Source: Misgurnus anguillicaudatus
Lineage: Eukaryota; Chordata; Actinopteri; Cypriniformes; Cobitidae
Direction: 5' to 3'
Assembly (NCBI RefSeq): GCF_027580225.2
Contig: NW_027395284.1
Location: forward strand, 2,747,478 to 2,811,477
Length of the DNA: 64,000 nucleotides
The translations under genes were made by a program, and so were the position numbers. The notes under the pieces are model-generated. The model made no database searches and was not told the DNA's origin. It was given only the letters and a program-made list of their open reading frames with translations. This document shows, piece after piece, positions 13,412-26,450 of this stretch (position 1 is the stretch's first letter; each line of letters starts with the position of its first letter).

Positions 13412-13612
13412 TTTTTCTTTTCTTTTTTAAGTTAATGTTTTTGCCATTTTGCCTTTATTTGGCAGTGTGCAAGGAGAGGACAGAAAAGTACAGGGAGGAA
13501 AGAGCTGTATGGGATTGGCAAATCACCACAAGTCGGGAATCGAACTCGGGTCGCCAAAAGTGCGAAAGCACCACATGTCAGACCGCTGCCCACTACACCA
13601 TCGGCTCCGAAC
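13412..13612 (-). mobile_element. tRNA-derived SINE with intact target duplication
   Basis: On the minus strand the element begins with a tRNA-like head that holds an A box (TGGTGTAGTGG) and a B box (GAGTTCGATTC). A body and a 3' tail CCAAATAAAGGCAAAA followed by an A-rich run come next. The flanks are a perfect 15-bp duplication, AGTGGTTAGATTTCT, at 13397-13411 and 13613-13627. It is a retrotransposed pol III transcript and not a functional tRNA gene. Confidence 0.92.
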
Positions 13613-14103
13613 AGTGGTTAGATTTCTAATAAGGTTTTGAGCTGAAATATTGTAGACTACTGTACAGTGGTGCATTGTCCTCAACAGCTTAATACATCTA
13701 ATGTGAGGGGGTGTAAGTAATGCAAGGGTGACAGAAATAAAATGAAAAGTAGTAAAATATTTGCTGGACTGTCTAAAGCAACAAACACACAAACAGACAT
13801 GTTTAGTAATGCTTTTAACAGCATATGTTTAAATCAGGGCAGAAAGCTGTTTACACACAACTTCTACTGGAGCACACCCAACCGTTTCACCCAGATTGTC
13901 TACACGTGGAGAGCAGATCTCCGTTCACACAAACACGCTTGGCTCACTCTGGCTATACATCAAAACAAACATTCAAATAACATTCAGGGTGACTGTAGCA
14001 AATATTCAACCCCATGCATTCATAAGAAATAAAAGATTATTAGGAGCAATTCTGAAACTTTAGTGGGAGACTCATTGCGCAATTTAGAAGATGAGACATT
14101 TAA

Positions 14104-16112
14104 GGCCCTGTTTACATTAGAGCATTTGCGTTTTAAACGTCATTTTAAAGTGAAAACAATCCTCGTTTATACTGGCATTTTAAAAAGAATCTTCATCCAC
14201 ACTACACAACTATAAACGCATGAAACGTGACCAATCTCGTAACTGCGCATGCGCATAAAAGTGTAAAATAACTTATTACTCTAATAATAGCTTACCTTTG
14301 CACATTTATGCAGCCTAGGGGTGTGCGATATTGACAAAAATTCATACCTGGATCCTTTGCCGGCAACTACAACATAAACTTTTTTTGAATCTATAAAAAT
14401 GTGTTTGGGAAAGTCTTATATTGTTTTAGCTCCCCCCTACAACATATTAATATGATTAATAGGTTAATGATAATGTTATAAACCAAACAGAAAGGTCTTT
14501 ATGATTGAAAAAGGAAGCATTAAGTGAACAGTACTAAACAGTAGCGAACTTTAAGCAAAAATACATTTCAGCAAATGCAAACTTCAATCAAACATAATAA
14601 GAGGTAAAGTATAGCTTTAGCCTACAGAAATGCTTATTGCTTTAATGTAGAGAGTTCCTCTTCAGCCATTTCACGCTGTTATATTTATAATAGTTTATTG
14701 TTCGCAATTCATATTTATGATCTTATAGTTCATTTGAAAATTTTTGTACGAAATGACTGTATTCTTCAGAAAAACACCAAATAACTTATCTTCCTTTACC
14801 TGTCGCTGTTCAGTGCGCGCGTGTGTTCCATCACACACGTTCTCCGACAAAAAAGCATGGCCGGCTAAAGTATTAAAAATTATTATAAAACGGCTAGTTC
14901 CAATCCTTGATTCTGATTGGTCAACAGGTGTGCTTTATTCACAATAAAACACTGCCATGACCGCTTTACCCAACGGTTCTATTTAATATCACTGCGCCCT
15001 TAGCAACACCCTTAGCAACACATAAACATATAATGAGACAAAGTCTGAGAACAGTTTGTTGTTTTTATTTGAGCTTTCATGTTGTTGTTCGCAGTCAGGG
15101 ACTATTTTTTCTAGCGGAAGGAATGCTTTTATTGATTTAACTTCATGAAAGTTGCACTAATATTTTTTTTACTTTAATATTGTGTGGTAACCGTTTTATA
15201 AAAGCAATAAGGTACTCGAGGCAAGTGCTGTATCGTGAATAAGTAACGGCTAAAGGGGTTGCAGGCACTCCGCTTCGCGTCGTGCCTAACAACGCCCTTC
15301 AGCCGTTACTTATTCACGATACAGCACAGCCTCTCGTACCTTATTGCTTACATATGACGTTGATTTTTTAAAAAGTGTGCGAGGTCCATGCAACACAGAA
15401 ATAGCAAAAAGCGCAAAAGGCTAAACGAGCATTAAATATTAATATGACGTTGATTTTATTGTTTTTATTAATTTATATTCACAAAACTTATCAACAAAAC
15501 ATCGATTAAAATTAAGAGACAAATTATATGAAACTAAATTCATTTTAAAATAGCAAACAAAACTTAAATTAAACTCGAAATAATGTCTGACCCATTACAA
15601 TTCTCCCTTCATATTGGCCTTTACAACGCCCTATATGGCGTTTAAAATTACAGTCTATCTTTCGTAATAAGCTAACTAAATTTAAACAAAACATAAACAA
15701 CATTACAACAATATTCAAACCCAACAATACTCAAACATAAATATAAAACAGACATTATCTATAAGGACACATGTTAAAACAATCTGATATAGCGTTTATA
15801 ATAGCTGGTTGGTAGATGTTTACTATTTTTGGCAAAACCTCCGTTGCAAACCTCCATTTACCTGAATAAAAATAATTTTTACTTTGAAAAAGATGCGCTG
15901 TCACGTTAACATCAGCTGTTCGTTTACATAAGACTCCGTCTACGTTCATTTACACTGCAGCACAACGTCTGAGTTCTCAAACTAAAACAGGGTCTTCAGT
16001 GTTTACGAACGACTCCGTTGATGAGGGTCAAAAACGTAGGGTAAATGAAAGGCGTAAGCGTGGCAAAAGTAATGCGTTTTAAAAGGTAAATGCATTAATG
16101 TAAGCATAGCCC
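14104..16112. mobile_element. Large terminal-inverted-repeat element, internally nested
   Basis: The left end GGCCCTGTTTACATTAGAGC is mirrored by a right end whose inverse reads GGGCTATGCTTACATTAATG. About 2 kb of mostly non-coding DNA lies between, including a second repeat around 14880-15345. A perfect 12-bp NRF1-type palindrome, TGCGCATGCGCA, sits at 14244-14255. The target duplication could not be settled. Confidence 0.6.
15225..15327. repeat. Long hairpin
   Basis: A 27-nt left arm (15225-15251, GTGCTGTATCGTGAATAAGT...) is the exact inverse of 15301-15327. The intervening bases pair further (AAAGGGGTTG with CAACGCCCTT, and GGCACTCCGC with the GTCGTGCC side), so nearly the whole 103 nt can fold. 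Confidence 0.9.
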
Positions 16113-16579
16113 AAGAATCTTGATATAAGTACAGGCTCCTGAGTCCTGTAATCTGAATTAAGGACCTGGCAACGTATAACACCCTGAAAACCATTGGCTC
16201 TTGGTCAACTGCTAGTGCATTATGCCTGCAACATCAGGGTCATGTGTTTAATTTCTAGGTAATGCACATACTGTCAATACTGTATGTCACTGTCAAATGT
16301 TTGCCAAATACATAAATGTGGTACAAGAGAAAACCAGTCTGCAGGCACAGCATTGCCCTCCCTTCAAGTTATGTGGACTACATGCTGTCAAATGAAGGCA
16401 CGTGTTACGCACACGGTGTAGCATTTCCTTAACACTACAGTAAATCTGTGTGTGTGTATATAAGGACTCAGGTTACAGACCCACTTTCTGGAATGCATCA
16501 CTTAAGAACCGTTACGAGAAATTTCTGCAGCTCAATTTCCTCTAGGAATCCCTCTTTATCAAATCCATCACAGCCAGGG

Positions 16580-16640
16580 CTCATCCCTTTTTGACCCAAC
16601 TCTGGGTTGAAAACAGCCCAGCATTTTTTTACAACATCTT
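16580..16640. repeat. Short dispersed repeat fragment
   Basis: GACCCAACTCTGGGTTGAAA is a palindromic motif that is common in fish MITE termini. No partner end was found. Confidence 0.35.
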
Positions 16641-16954
16641 TGAGATAAAATTTGGCCCAGAACCGTTTTTGATATTAATAGCAATACAACCATTTGTGAT
16701 GGTTAAAAAATAATGGACTTGTCAGTTTTAATTTTAAGACTCTCAGAGTATTTCACAAAATGTTTTGGTGCTAAAACTAGTTCCTAAATCTGTAAGACCT
16801 AAGTCACTAAAACCAAATCAAACAATACTAAAATGTCTGTTGCCTTCTTTTCATGTACAAGTTTAGCAAGAAGTAACAGCTGTTCTTTATCCAGTTTGGT
16901 TTTCTTTTATGTCATACTATCATCTATGATTATTCTAGTCTGTTCATTAAAAGT

Positions 16955-17185
16955 CTGCTTATACTCTTAAAAATAAAGGTGCCACAATGCCATAAATTAA
17001 CTATTTTTGTTGTATGGTTCTATAAAGAACCTTTAACATCTGAAGAACCTTTCTGTTTCACAAACGCTTTTTTTTAGTAGGGGGAAAGAAATTTATTTGA
17101 CTATAAAAAATAAGAATCTTTGACTGAATGGTTCTTTTATGGAATCGCTGTAAAGAACCTTCTGCAGCAACTTTTTATGTGTGTT
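16955..17185. mobile_element. Decayed MITE with AAGAACCTTT motifs
   Basis: CTCTTAAAAATAAAGGTGCC at the left and repeated TAAAGAACCTT motifs suggest a short inverted-repeat element whose right end is lost. Confidence 0.45.
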
Positions 17186-18037
17186 GGCATATCCGGCAAT
17201 TGTTTATAAAATGCAGACATGTTAGAGGCTGTTAATTAGATGAACATTTTCTTGTTTTATTCACGAGTAGAATGAACGGTATGCGTATTTGGCGTGCTGT
17301 CCCAGGAGCTCTCTGAAACAAATACCTTGCTGAAAATAAAAAAAATGTGTTTGCTAAAGACGAGGGGAGACGAGGAGCATGCATCACAACTGTGCGGAGA
17401 GGTTTGGCATCTAGGCAAGAATTCAAGGACCTGTAGCTAACATTCATTTTGCACAGTAATGTTAGCTCAGTGTAATAGTTCATACACATTAGATATAATA
17501 CATGAACTAAGTTAATTTACTTGTCATTTATTTCCCTTGTTATCAAAAATAAACTACTGTAAAGACTTTGTTTATGTTGCTGCTGTTGAAACCGTCTATA
17601 GGCTTCCACTCATGCTGGTCAGCTGGTCATGATTACTGATCACAATTACACAATGTTTTGGGAGAATAATTTGAATGTGTTCCTCACAAACTTTGTTAAT
17701 AAAACATAATTTATTAATATGTTGCCTACATTTTACAATCTTTATTTTAAAATGATAAAATTTAATTTTTATTTTATTTGAATATGGCATCACAATACCT
17801 CATTCTACAATTTATCTATGAGTAAATCACTACCAGAGATCCAAGCCCTATTAGCCAATCACTGTGTCCACCGTTTGTTAATCTTAATGACATCATTCAT
17901 CGCAACAAGGTCAACCCCATCCTTTTCCTAAGATTTCTACCCATTCCTTGGTAAAGGTTGGTCTTAGCAGCTTTGTGGATAGGTTTTATGGAAAAACCCT
18001 TAGTTAAGAATTTTACTGCTATTTAGGAGAACTCTTA

Positions 18038-18440
18038 TGCTGCGTTTACACCAGCCGCGGTAGAGGCGTCAAGCGCGAGTGATTTCAATGTTAAGTCAAT
18101 GTGAAGATGCGTTGACGCGCATCTGGAGGTCTCGCGACACGAACGAGGCATTTAGCGTGGCAGACACGATTCCGCCTCATTTGCGTGTCTAGTTCCCCCT
18201 ATAGTGAGGTGACCAAATACAAACCGGTAACTCTCTCGATGAATGCACGATCAAAATCAGCCATCTTGCAAACAGACAATCGCATAGCACTTGCCCCTCC
18301 CACAAGAAGCAAATTTTGCCTCTGACGCGCGTCAAATGCTTGCTTTTTCCGCATTTGACGCACGTCAAATTCGCATTTTGCATTCAAAATGTTCAAGCGG
18401 CAAACTAGACGCCTCAAACGCGGCTGGTGTGAACCCATGG
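18038..18440. mobile_element. Harbinger-like MITE, first of a tandem pair
   Basis: It starts TGCTGCGTTTACACCAGCCG, ends CGGCTGGTGTGAACCCATGG, and is flanked by TTA at 18035-18037 and 18441-18443. It belongs to the same family as 5672-5985. Confidence 0.8.
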
Positions 18441-18443
18441 TTA

Positions 18444-18851
18444 TGCTGCATTAAGACCAGCCGGGGTAGAGGCGTCAAGCGCGAGTGATTTCAATGTTAA
18501 GTCGATGTAAAGACGCGTTTCCGCCTCATTTGCGTGTGTGGTTTGCGCGAATGGCGCAAATCGAGCGTTGCGGCAGCAAATGCGCAAGTTAAAAAATTTT
18601 AACTTTGGCGGAAAAATGCACCGGATTAACCAATCAGGAGCTTGCTCTAGTAGTGACGTGATTACAGGAAGCGAGCGGAGTCGCAGAAGCCTATGGAAGG
18701 CCCTCCCATGACGCGAATTTCCACGTGAATGTCTCGATGACTAGAATTTCACACGTGCGAATGAAGCGAGTAAACTCAAAATGTTCACGCTGCAAACTAG
18801 ACGCAGTAGGCGTGATTTTGATGCCTCAAACGCGCTGGTGTGAACCCACGG
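18444..18851. mobile_element. Harbinger-like MITE, second of a tandem pair
   Basis: It starts TGCTGCATTAAGACCAGCCG directly after the TTA shared with the first copy. It ends CGCTGGTGTGAACCCACGG before TTA at 18852-18854. Confidence 0.8.
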
Positions 18852-18854
18852 TTA

Positions 18855-19327
18855 GTCTGCATTTACACTTCCTGTTTGAAGTGGGATATGACCCACAGAC
18901 GTGTAAAAAGGAAAAAGCGCATAAATTCCTATATTCTCTGATTGGTTTCAGGACTCTTTCATATGTGGTAATAAATTGGATATGAATTGGATACATGCAT
19001 TCGCCTCCGCTATGTACTTTAAGTGGACAGATCGGATATTCCCATCTCAAGACGTGTCGTGCTTCTTAAAAATGCGATGCTGGCAAATGACCTCAACTCA
19101 GGTGGACACCACCCACAATCACATGACAAAGTGCAATGCAGTACGACAGCTCTGCTAAGTAGAGTAATGTTAAAGTTTTATGTCTTGTTACAGAATGAAG
19201 CTCTATAATCTACTATAATAATTTTTTCTGTGTCCATTGTATATCGCAACATTTTACTTCCTCTGTGGTTTAAGCTGCTCCAGGTCAGTCTACTTTGAAT
19301 TTTAGTGTTCAGCGTAAATGCAGATAA
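18855..19327. mobile_element. Possible third related MITE
   Basis: GTCTGCATTTACACTT follows the last TTA, and the inverse-like GCGTAAATGCAGA followed by TAA occurs near 19313-19327. This may be a decayed relative abutting the tandem pair. Confidence 0.4.
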
Positions 19328-20666
19328 CGAATAGAGTCGCTTTTAAAAGATTATGTAAGCAGGACGTCAAAAAATCTGATACAGGCTACAAATCGGAATT
19401 GGGCATTAAGATATGCAGAGTAAATCCAGCCTTAGTGGTAAAAGAAAATGTTTTGTGAATACAGGCCTTGACCTTTCTAGTAAAAAGCATCTATGACAGG
19501 GCAGATGTATGTTGAGTATGTGTGTGTGACACAGAGGTAAAAATATGTGTATGTGCTGCAGATGAAAGCCAGCGCAGGTCATGCTGTCGTGTTGGGGTGT
19601 ATCAGACATAAGCCGGATGCGAACGAGTAGAGACCTGTCAAACACTGCAGCAGAACAGCAAGCAGAACCAGAGAGCAAAAGATGGATCCCTGTACACTGT
19701 ACTTCTGTCTAGTTCTTACTAATGTTTCTCACTGATCATTCAGGCATGCATGCCATGTTACAGTCGACCAATGCTCACAAAGGGTTCTTCTGATGTCTCT
19801 GGGTCAACAAAGGTGAGCGTCTATTAACTAATGAATCTGGATGTCAGAATACACTGATTTACAGTCTGTATATCTGGGGGCATGTGGCCGAAGCGGCAGG
19901 TTGTCATCACCAGGACCATAAAAATTATAAATGATCCCAGATACTAAAACAATGGCCTTTTCTCACTGCTGTAACATGAGACTTTGAAGTAAGCAATTTG
20001 TCTATCAACAAAACTTAATGATAAACCCTAGATCATATAGCACCTTTATTTCACATTTCACCCAGGATGCATGCTATTAGATATTATTTAAGTAATTTGT
20101 CTGTTGACAGTAAAAGGCCAAACTAAACACATTCCATTCAATTAGAACATATTTGATAAATAATAAACAACCATACCTGTCAACATACAGGTCTATTATT
20201 TACAAATGAAATATAGATGAATCCTTATTACAAAAGAAAATCAGTAAAGAACGCTGATTGAGTTTTATTTGTCTGTTGTTGCTTAATTTATCTATACTGA
20301 CACTACTGCAAGGTTAATTTGGTGACCTAATGCACGTAGTGAAGGAGCCACACAGGTCAAACGTGCATGTGACAATTCTGTCAACTAGCCCAAGCATTGT
20401 TCATGCTGACCCCGGGCTGCAGGTTGCCAGGTTAAAGAAGTCGCAAATGAGTTGAATGTATGTGTTGATTGTGAGAGTAGGGTGCATTTCCTTAAAGGTC
20501 TGGCAACGGGACAACATTGAAATAATACATTGATAGGATTACTCATATATTAAGGTTTGGGTCATTCAAATGACAGGAGTTTTCTGGGAGAATTAACAAA
20601 ATGTGTGTTGGGAGATGGGTGTGAAATACAGTAGACTCTCAGGAAAAGCAGGAGTGTTGGCAGGTA

Positions 20667-22096
20667 CAGTGAGGAAAATAAGTGTTTGAACACCCTGCTA
20701 TTTTGCAAGTTATCCCACTTAGAAATCATGGAGGGGCCTGGAATTGTCATCCAGAAATCACAATGTATGAATTTTCTAACTATTTATTTGTATGATACAG
20801 CTGCAAATAAGTATTTGAACACCGGTCTATCAGCTAAAATTCTGACCCTCGAAAACCTGTTAGTCTGACTTTAAAATGTCCCCCTCCACTCCATTTATTA
20901 TCCTAAATTAGATGCACCTCTTTGAGGTCGTTAGCTGCATAAAGACACCTGTCCACCCCATACAATCAGTAAGAATTCAACTACTAACATGGCCAAGACC
21001 AAAGAGCTGTCCAAAGATAATAGAGGCAAAAGAAGAAGCTAAACATGACTCTCAATCTCCCTCGGACTGGGGCTCCATGCAAGATCTTATCTCGTGGGGT
21101 CTCAATGATCCTAAGAAAGGTGAGAAATCAGCCCAGAACTACACGGGAGGAGCGGGTCAATGACCTGAAAAGAGCTGGGACCACCGTTTTCAAGGTTACT
21201 GTTGGTAATACACTAAGACATCATGGTTTGAAATCATGCATGGCACGGAAGGATCCCCTGCTTAAACCAGCACATGTCCAGGCCCGTCTTAAGTTTGCCA
21301 GTGACCATTTGGATGATCCAGAGGAGTCATGGGAGAAAGTCATGTGGTCAGATGAGACCAAAATAGAACTTTTTGGTCATAATTCCACTAAACGTGTTTG
21401 AAGGAAGAAGAATGATGAGTACCATCCCAAGAACACCATCCCTACTGTGAAGTATGGGGGTTGGAAGCATCATGCTTTGGGGGTGTTTTTCTGCACATGG
21501 GACAGGGCGACTGCACTGTATTAAGGAGAAGATGACCGGGGCCATGTATTGCAAGATTTGGGGAACAACCTCCTTCCCTCAGTTAGAGCATTGAAGATGG
21601 GTCGAGGCTGGGTCTTCCAACAGGACAATGACCCGAAGCACACAGCCAGGATAACCAAGGAGTGGCTCTGTAAGAAGCATATCAAGGTACTGCCGTGGCC
21701 TAGCCAGTCTCCAGACCTAAATCCAATAGAGAATCTTTGGAGGCAGCTTAAACTCCATGTTTCTCAGCGACAGACCAGAAACCTGACTGATCTAGAGAAG
21801 ATTTGTGTGGAGGAGTGGGCCAAAATCCCTCCTGCAGTGTGTGCAAACCTGGTGAAAAACTACAGGAAACGTTTGACCTTTGTAATTGCAAAGGCTACTG
21901 TTCCAAATATTAACATTGACTTTCTCAGGTGTTCAAATACTTATTTGAAGCTGTATCATACAAATAAATAGTTAAAAAAAATCATACATTGGATTTTTTT
22001 GATTATGTCTCTCACAGTGGACATGCACCTACGATGACAATTTCAGACCCCTCCATGATTTCTAAGTGGGAGAACTTGCAAAATAGCAGGGTGTTT
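20667..22096 (+). mobile_element. Tc1-type transposon, inactive
   Basis: TA at 20665-20666 precedes a left inverted repeat beginning CAGTGAGGAAAATAAGTG. The right repeat is present to GCAAAATAGCAGGGTGTTT, but its outermost bases are replaced by unrelated sequence. The transposase inside is broken. Confidence 0.9.
20989..21971 (+). pseudogene. Tc1 transposase, degenerate (DD34E)
   Basis: A normal-looking start ([14 protein letters not shown]) runs into a stop. The reading then continues in another frame from about 21045 through [12 protein letters not shown] and the first catalytic aspartate in [14 protein letters not shown] stop follows where a tryptophan is expected (about 21399). A third segment carries the second aspartate in [11 protein letters not shown] and the glutamate in [11 protein letters not shown]. 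There are 34 residues between these last two, which is the DD34E signature. The intact family cuts and pastes DNA at TA sites as a nuclear enzyme. This copy has an N-terminal deletion, at least two stops and frameshifts, so it cannot make an active enzyme. Confidence 0.92.
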
Positions 22097-22975
22097 GTAA
22101 TATTATATGACATAGTGGGAAAGTTTACCATGTGTAGCTAGAGAAATGAATTAAAATACAAAAACATAGCTAGGACACGGTTTCAAAGCCACACTGATAG
22201 GATCATTACAATCACAGCTATAAACAATCCACACCACCAAAAAAGACTCTGAGGGTTACAACACTAAAAATAGACATACTGTATATACAGTACATATAAA
22301 AATACAAACATAGATCAATATGGACACTTTCTAAAACACTCAGTAAAATCAAAAACCTACAATTGCTCTTTTTAATGAATTCATAAATCTTATTATACTA
22401 TGAAGTCATTAATTGTTAAAAAAAACATTAGCTTTTTTGTGATTATAATAAAATATTAAATATTAAATTATTTTTAGCTATATCACCCAGCCTTAGATGT
22501 ATGCATGCCATTGTCTCATGCTATGTGTAATACAGATGCCTACCATTCAACCAAAATTCATGTCGTAACCAAACACCAACCCACAGCTGCTCAACCACCC
22601 CACAGCTCACTGCACTGCCAGCTGGGAGTGTTCCTGCCCCGGGCTCCATCATCAAAGATTCCCAGCAATTCACATGGTATAAGGTCAAATGCAGGTCACT
22701 GAATATTACACCTCGCTCATGAGTTTATAGCAGACGCTGCACAGGCCTGGTTTCTCCAAGAAAAGATCTGATCCAAAAATATAATCAAAGGCTTTTCCTG
22801 CAGGAAATACTGTATCTTTTATTGCTCCACTTCTAGTTCTTGTGATGTCTTATGTTCATGAATGAAGCTACGATCAGCTCTGCCCATCAAAGCCACAGCC
22901 ATGTTTATTGGGAGAGAGCAAAAAGGCCTAAACAAACACATACTGAATGTAGATGTGAATCACAGGTCAACTCAC

Positions 22976-22997
22976 CTCTGCTGCTATTGTCTTCATC
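22976..22997 (-). CDS. arhgap21: ARHGAP21 22-nt microexon
   Basis: The acceptor CTTTCTCTTTCAG and donor AGAG|gtgagt bracket only 22 nt. It enters in phase 0 and leaves in phase 1, encoding DEDNSSR plus the first base of a glycine. The family has an equivalent short acidic insert (DEENGNRG-like) between the GFGF strand and the rest of the PDZ domain. A CTGC motif lies about 14-17 nt upstream of the acceptor. Leaving the exon out would shift the frame and reach a stop 18 codons into the next exon. Confidence 0.9.
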
Positions 22998-23799
22998 CTG
23001 AAAGAGAAAGCAGATGAAAGAAAGTTAATCTGAAGATCTTGAGCTTTTAAAAATCTTCAAATCAAGAAGTCTTTGGGATAACATTCATTCAGAGTTATCC
23101 AACACAACTATTTGCAGTTATCACAAAAACAGAGACCTATTAATCTTTATCCACATTATCCAGATTAATTAAATCCAATATTATTTCATTAGTTTCTATT
23201 CCCTTGGCGTCATTCTTTAAAAACATGCATATTCATGTTGTGCACGTGTTTTGTTGTCAGATTTGCGGCAGTGACAGGATTACCGTGAATCGCATGTTTG
23301 CTAACAGTAACTAAGCGGTAAGGAGGCATTATCTATAAGCGGCACAAATGATCCTGCCAGGTTTTCAATTTTAAGCTTTATCTTTGAAGGCTTCATAAAT
23401 GGCAGTTGGTGGATGGTGGGAAACCAGAGCTTTAATCCGGCTATGGACCATTGGTCACTGGGAGGAGGGTTAGTCTGCATATACAACAGACATGCATGGC
23501 GATTGAGCAAGTACCTTACTGGAAAGCGCATGATTTAACGCATAATCACCCAAAGTCCGCATATTTGGGCATAAAAAAAAATAAGTTTGGTTCTGGTTGG
23601 TTGTCAGTTTAGGTCATGGGTCGGTAGGGAATTTATTTTATTTTATTTTTTATTTTTTTTACAGTGGCAGCAAGGGATAGGTAGGAAATTGTTAAATATT
23701 TAAATTTTATAGCGGATATATTTGAGATGACTTTGGCCATATTGCGTGTTTGTCTCACGCAGCGCAGAGCCACGTATCTCCACGGATTATCTCTTTTTA

Positions 23800-23900
<101 letters not shown>

Positions 23901-24113
23901 AGGAACAGTAAATGCAGCTGAACGAATACACTGCGTGTTTTAAAGTAAAAAAATAAATAGATAACGAAACGCAATATGTGGAGGCCGGTGTTGAATCTGT
24001 CTAACTAGAATTAGTCTAACTTATGTGTGGAAAACACTGTATGATATGAAAAAATATCTTACGTGAGCCTGTGGCTAAAGTATAAAAGTGGAACTCTTCA
24101 ACAAATTCATAAT

Positions 24114-25075
24114 CAGGGCTTGACATTAACTTTTTTGCTCACCAGCCAAAGTGGCTAGTTGTTTTTCAAAGGTACTAGCCAAAGTTAAATTTTATATGAT
24201 TAAATTTGACTTTGGCATCCTAAAATGACTTTAATTCGAGCAAATGTACTTTCTAAATTAGATGCAGACTGAATTTCAAATGCACTACCCGAATTAAGAC
24301 AACATTTATTAGCTGGTATATAGCTGGTATATCAGTATAGATCATATAAGGTGCATGAAAAACATGCTAGTAAGTAAGGCATAAATAGATTAACTTTGAA
24401 TGAATATATTAAAAGTAGAACAGGGGTGTAGAAGAAACACTAATTCTAAACTGAAAAGATAAACACAAAACCCATCGATAACCACTTTAAATATTTATTA
24501 ACAACAGCAGTAAATACTGTCAAGATATGTACATTAATTTTACTGTCATGCAGATGTATTTTATAAGCTAAATGGTTTCTGATAAAAGTGATTTAAAACT
24601 TTTAATGACAAATGTCGGGAGGGCATTATTGTTACATTAAAACGATGCGCGAACCTCTCGATGGCGGGTTTCTTTTGATTTCGTGTGCATTCAGGTATGC
24701 GCTGAATTTCTCTTCGCTCTTGCACTGAGAGTGTGCACGCAATTTATATCTCTTCAATCACTTCCATGCAATTGTTTTATCTTTCCCGAAGTGTGTATGC
24801 GCTCAGACTGCGTCCTCTTGTGCATTCGCAAATCCATCAGCTCTCGCGCGCTCTCTGGAAGGTGACGCTTTGGTCCGCAACGCCCCGCTGATCGCGTGCG
24901 CGTCTCTCAACAGATCTCTGTGCGTTGCTCTGGGTGCAGAATGCCCATGACAGTTGTAGTTTCCCAGTGTCTTATTGCGTATTGTTTATCATTTTGCATA
25001 ACTTTTAAGAAAACTACAACCCGCTTTACGGCCGAAATCTTACCCGCGTTTTGCGGGTGTTAATGTCAAGCCCTG
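24114..25075. mobile_element. hAT-type element nested in 23556-25560
   Basis: The termini are CAGGGCTTGACATTAAC and its inverse GTTAATGTCAAGCCCTG. The 8-bp duplication is TTCATAAT (24106-24113) and GTCATAAT (25076-25083). No intact transposase is present. Confidence 0.85.
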
Positions 25076-26450
25076 GTCATAATACCATAAATTCAAATAT
25101 TATAATTCACTTACTGCCAGCAAAAATGAGCCTTGGTTTGTGCTCTCTGGAAGAGAAAAGCCCACTTGCATATCGTTGTTCAGCTCGTCTTTTTTTGTCT
25201 GTAATTTACAACTTTCGGCGGGGCAAAAGATCACGTTGCTGTGCACGAAACAGCATCTCGAATGCACACCAAAAAATACCACTTTACCAGTGCCTTTGTA
25301 AGTGGCGACAACGATCTGTGAACTATTGTGTTAACGACCGTGTAGCTGCTTTGTTTGTTGCTGGAGGACGCGTGCTTTACAAAAACGGTGCTGTACTAAA
25401 AGGTAAATTATAGTTCGCCTCAAAGTTTTTTTATTTGTGTATTTATTTAATGTGTATTATTTCTTCCCCAAGCTCATAAAATAAATTTGGGTCGCACATA
25501 ACTTGGCAGGGTCGGTCGGAAACCGGAACCAAACAATTTTTTTTTACGCCTTATGCGGGGGACACATTTTTGTCAAAAATGCCGCACTTTCACATCATAA
25601 ATTGCAGATTTCCGTGTGCAAAATATGCAGGCTTGCATGATTTCATAATCCCTTCATTTTCGTAGCAAAAATCACATATATCTTAGCAGAAAGTTGAAAA
25701 ATGTTGCATCACACAAGCGCAGCCATGTCTCCTGTTGCCATGGGAACGTTATGAAGTGTTGTGATTATGTGACATGAACATCATTGAAAAGCTGCAAAAG
25801 CTGAAAACAGTTTTTTCAAGTTCCCGCAACGTTTGCAAGTTCCCATAACTTTTGCAAGTTCCCGCTATTTCATTGCATAAAACTGCATAAATATCCCGCA
25901 CATTCCTTTTTTAAGAAAACGTGTCGCAAGATCAAGGATTTTACTCAAAAGCAGAACTCTTGTGCCACACCTATGTGTGGCTATTTTGATCGTTTTGCCC
26001 ATGCCTACCGGCAAAGAACTTTGACATCTGTGACAAATTTTATAAGCATGCTTAAAGCCTTAAATACACCTAAAAATAGTATTAAAGTTTGACAGGCTGC
26101 CATGTCAACACTATTTAACATATCCCAAAGCCTTGCACAATTTTACATCACACACGTCTCTACAGTTTTCTGACCATGTCTGAATCAACTTGGGTAAATA
26201 TATGTGGACTATTTTAAAGTCTGTTACTAGACACACTTCCTGTTGCCAGTTGGTGCCGTTATGCCTGTGACTTACAATAACTACATCAATATAATTAGAC
26301 CCCATAACAAAACATATTTCTCAGATGTGATTGAAATCACTCAATGTATGCAGTATATATATATGAGACACTTGACACCTGTTATTCTAATTTTGATTTA
26401 AAATCGAAATTGTGACACCCTCATTCGCGATATCAAAAATGAATTACCCT

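Noticed and set aside
13540..13612. A tRNA gene on the minus strand
   Set aside because: The A and B boxes are present, but the segment is the head of a SINE with a 3' body, A-rich tail and target duplication. No cloverleaf with a proper anticodon arm was found.
25051..25413. Plus-strand 120-codon open frame as a gene
   Set aside because: It starts inside a hAT terminus and runs into repeat DNA. No domain is recognisable.
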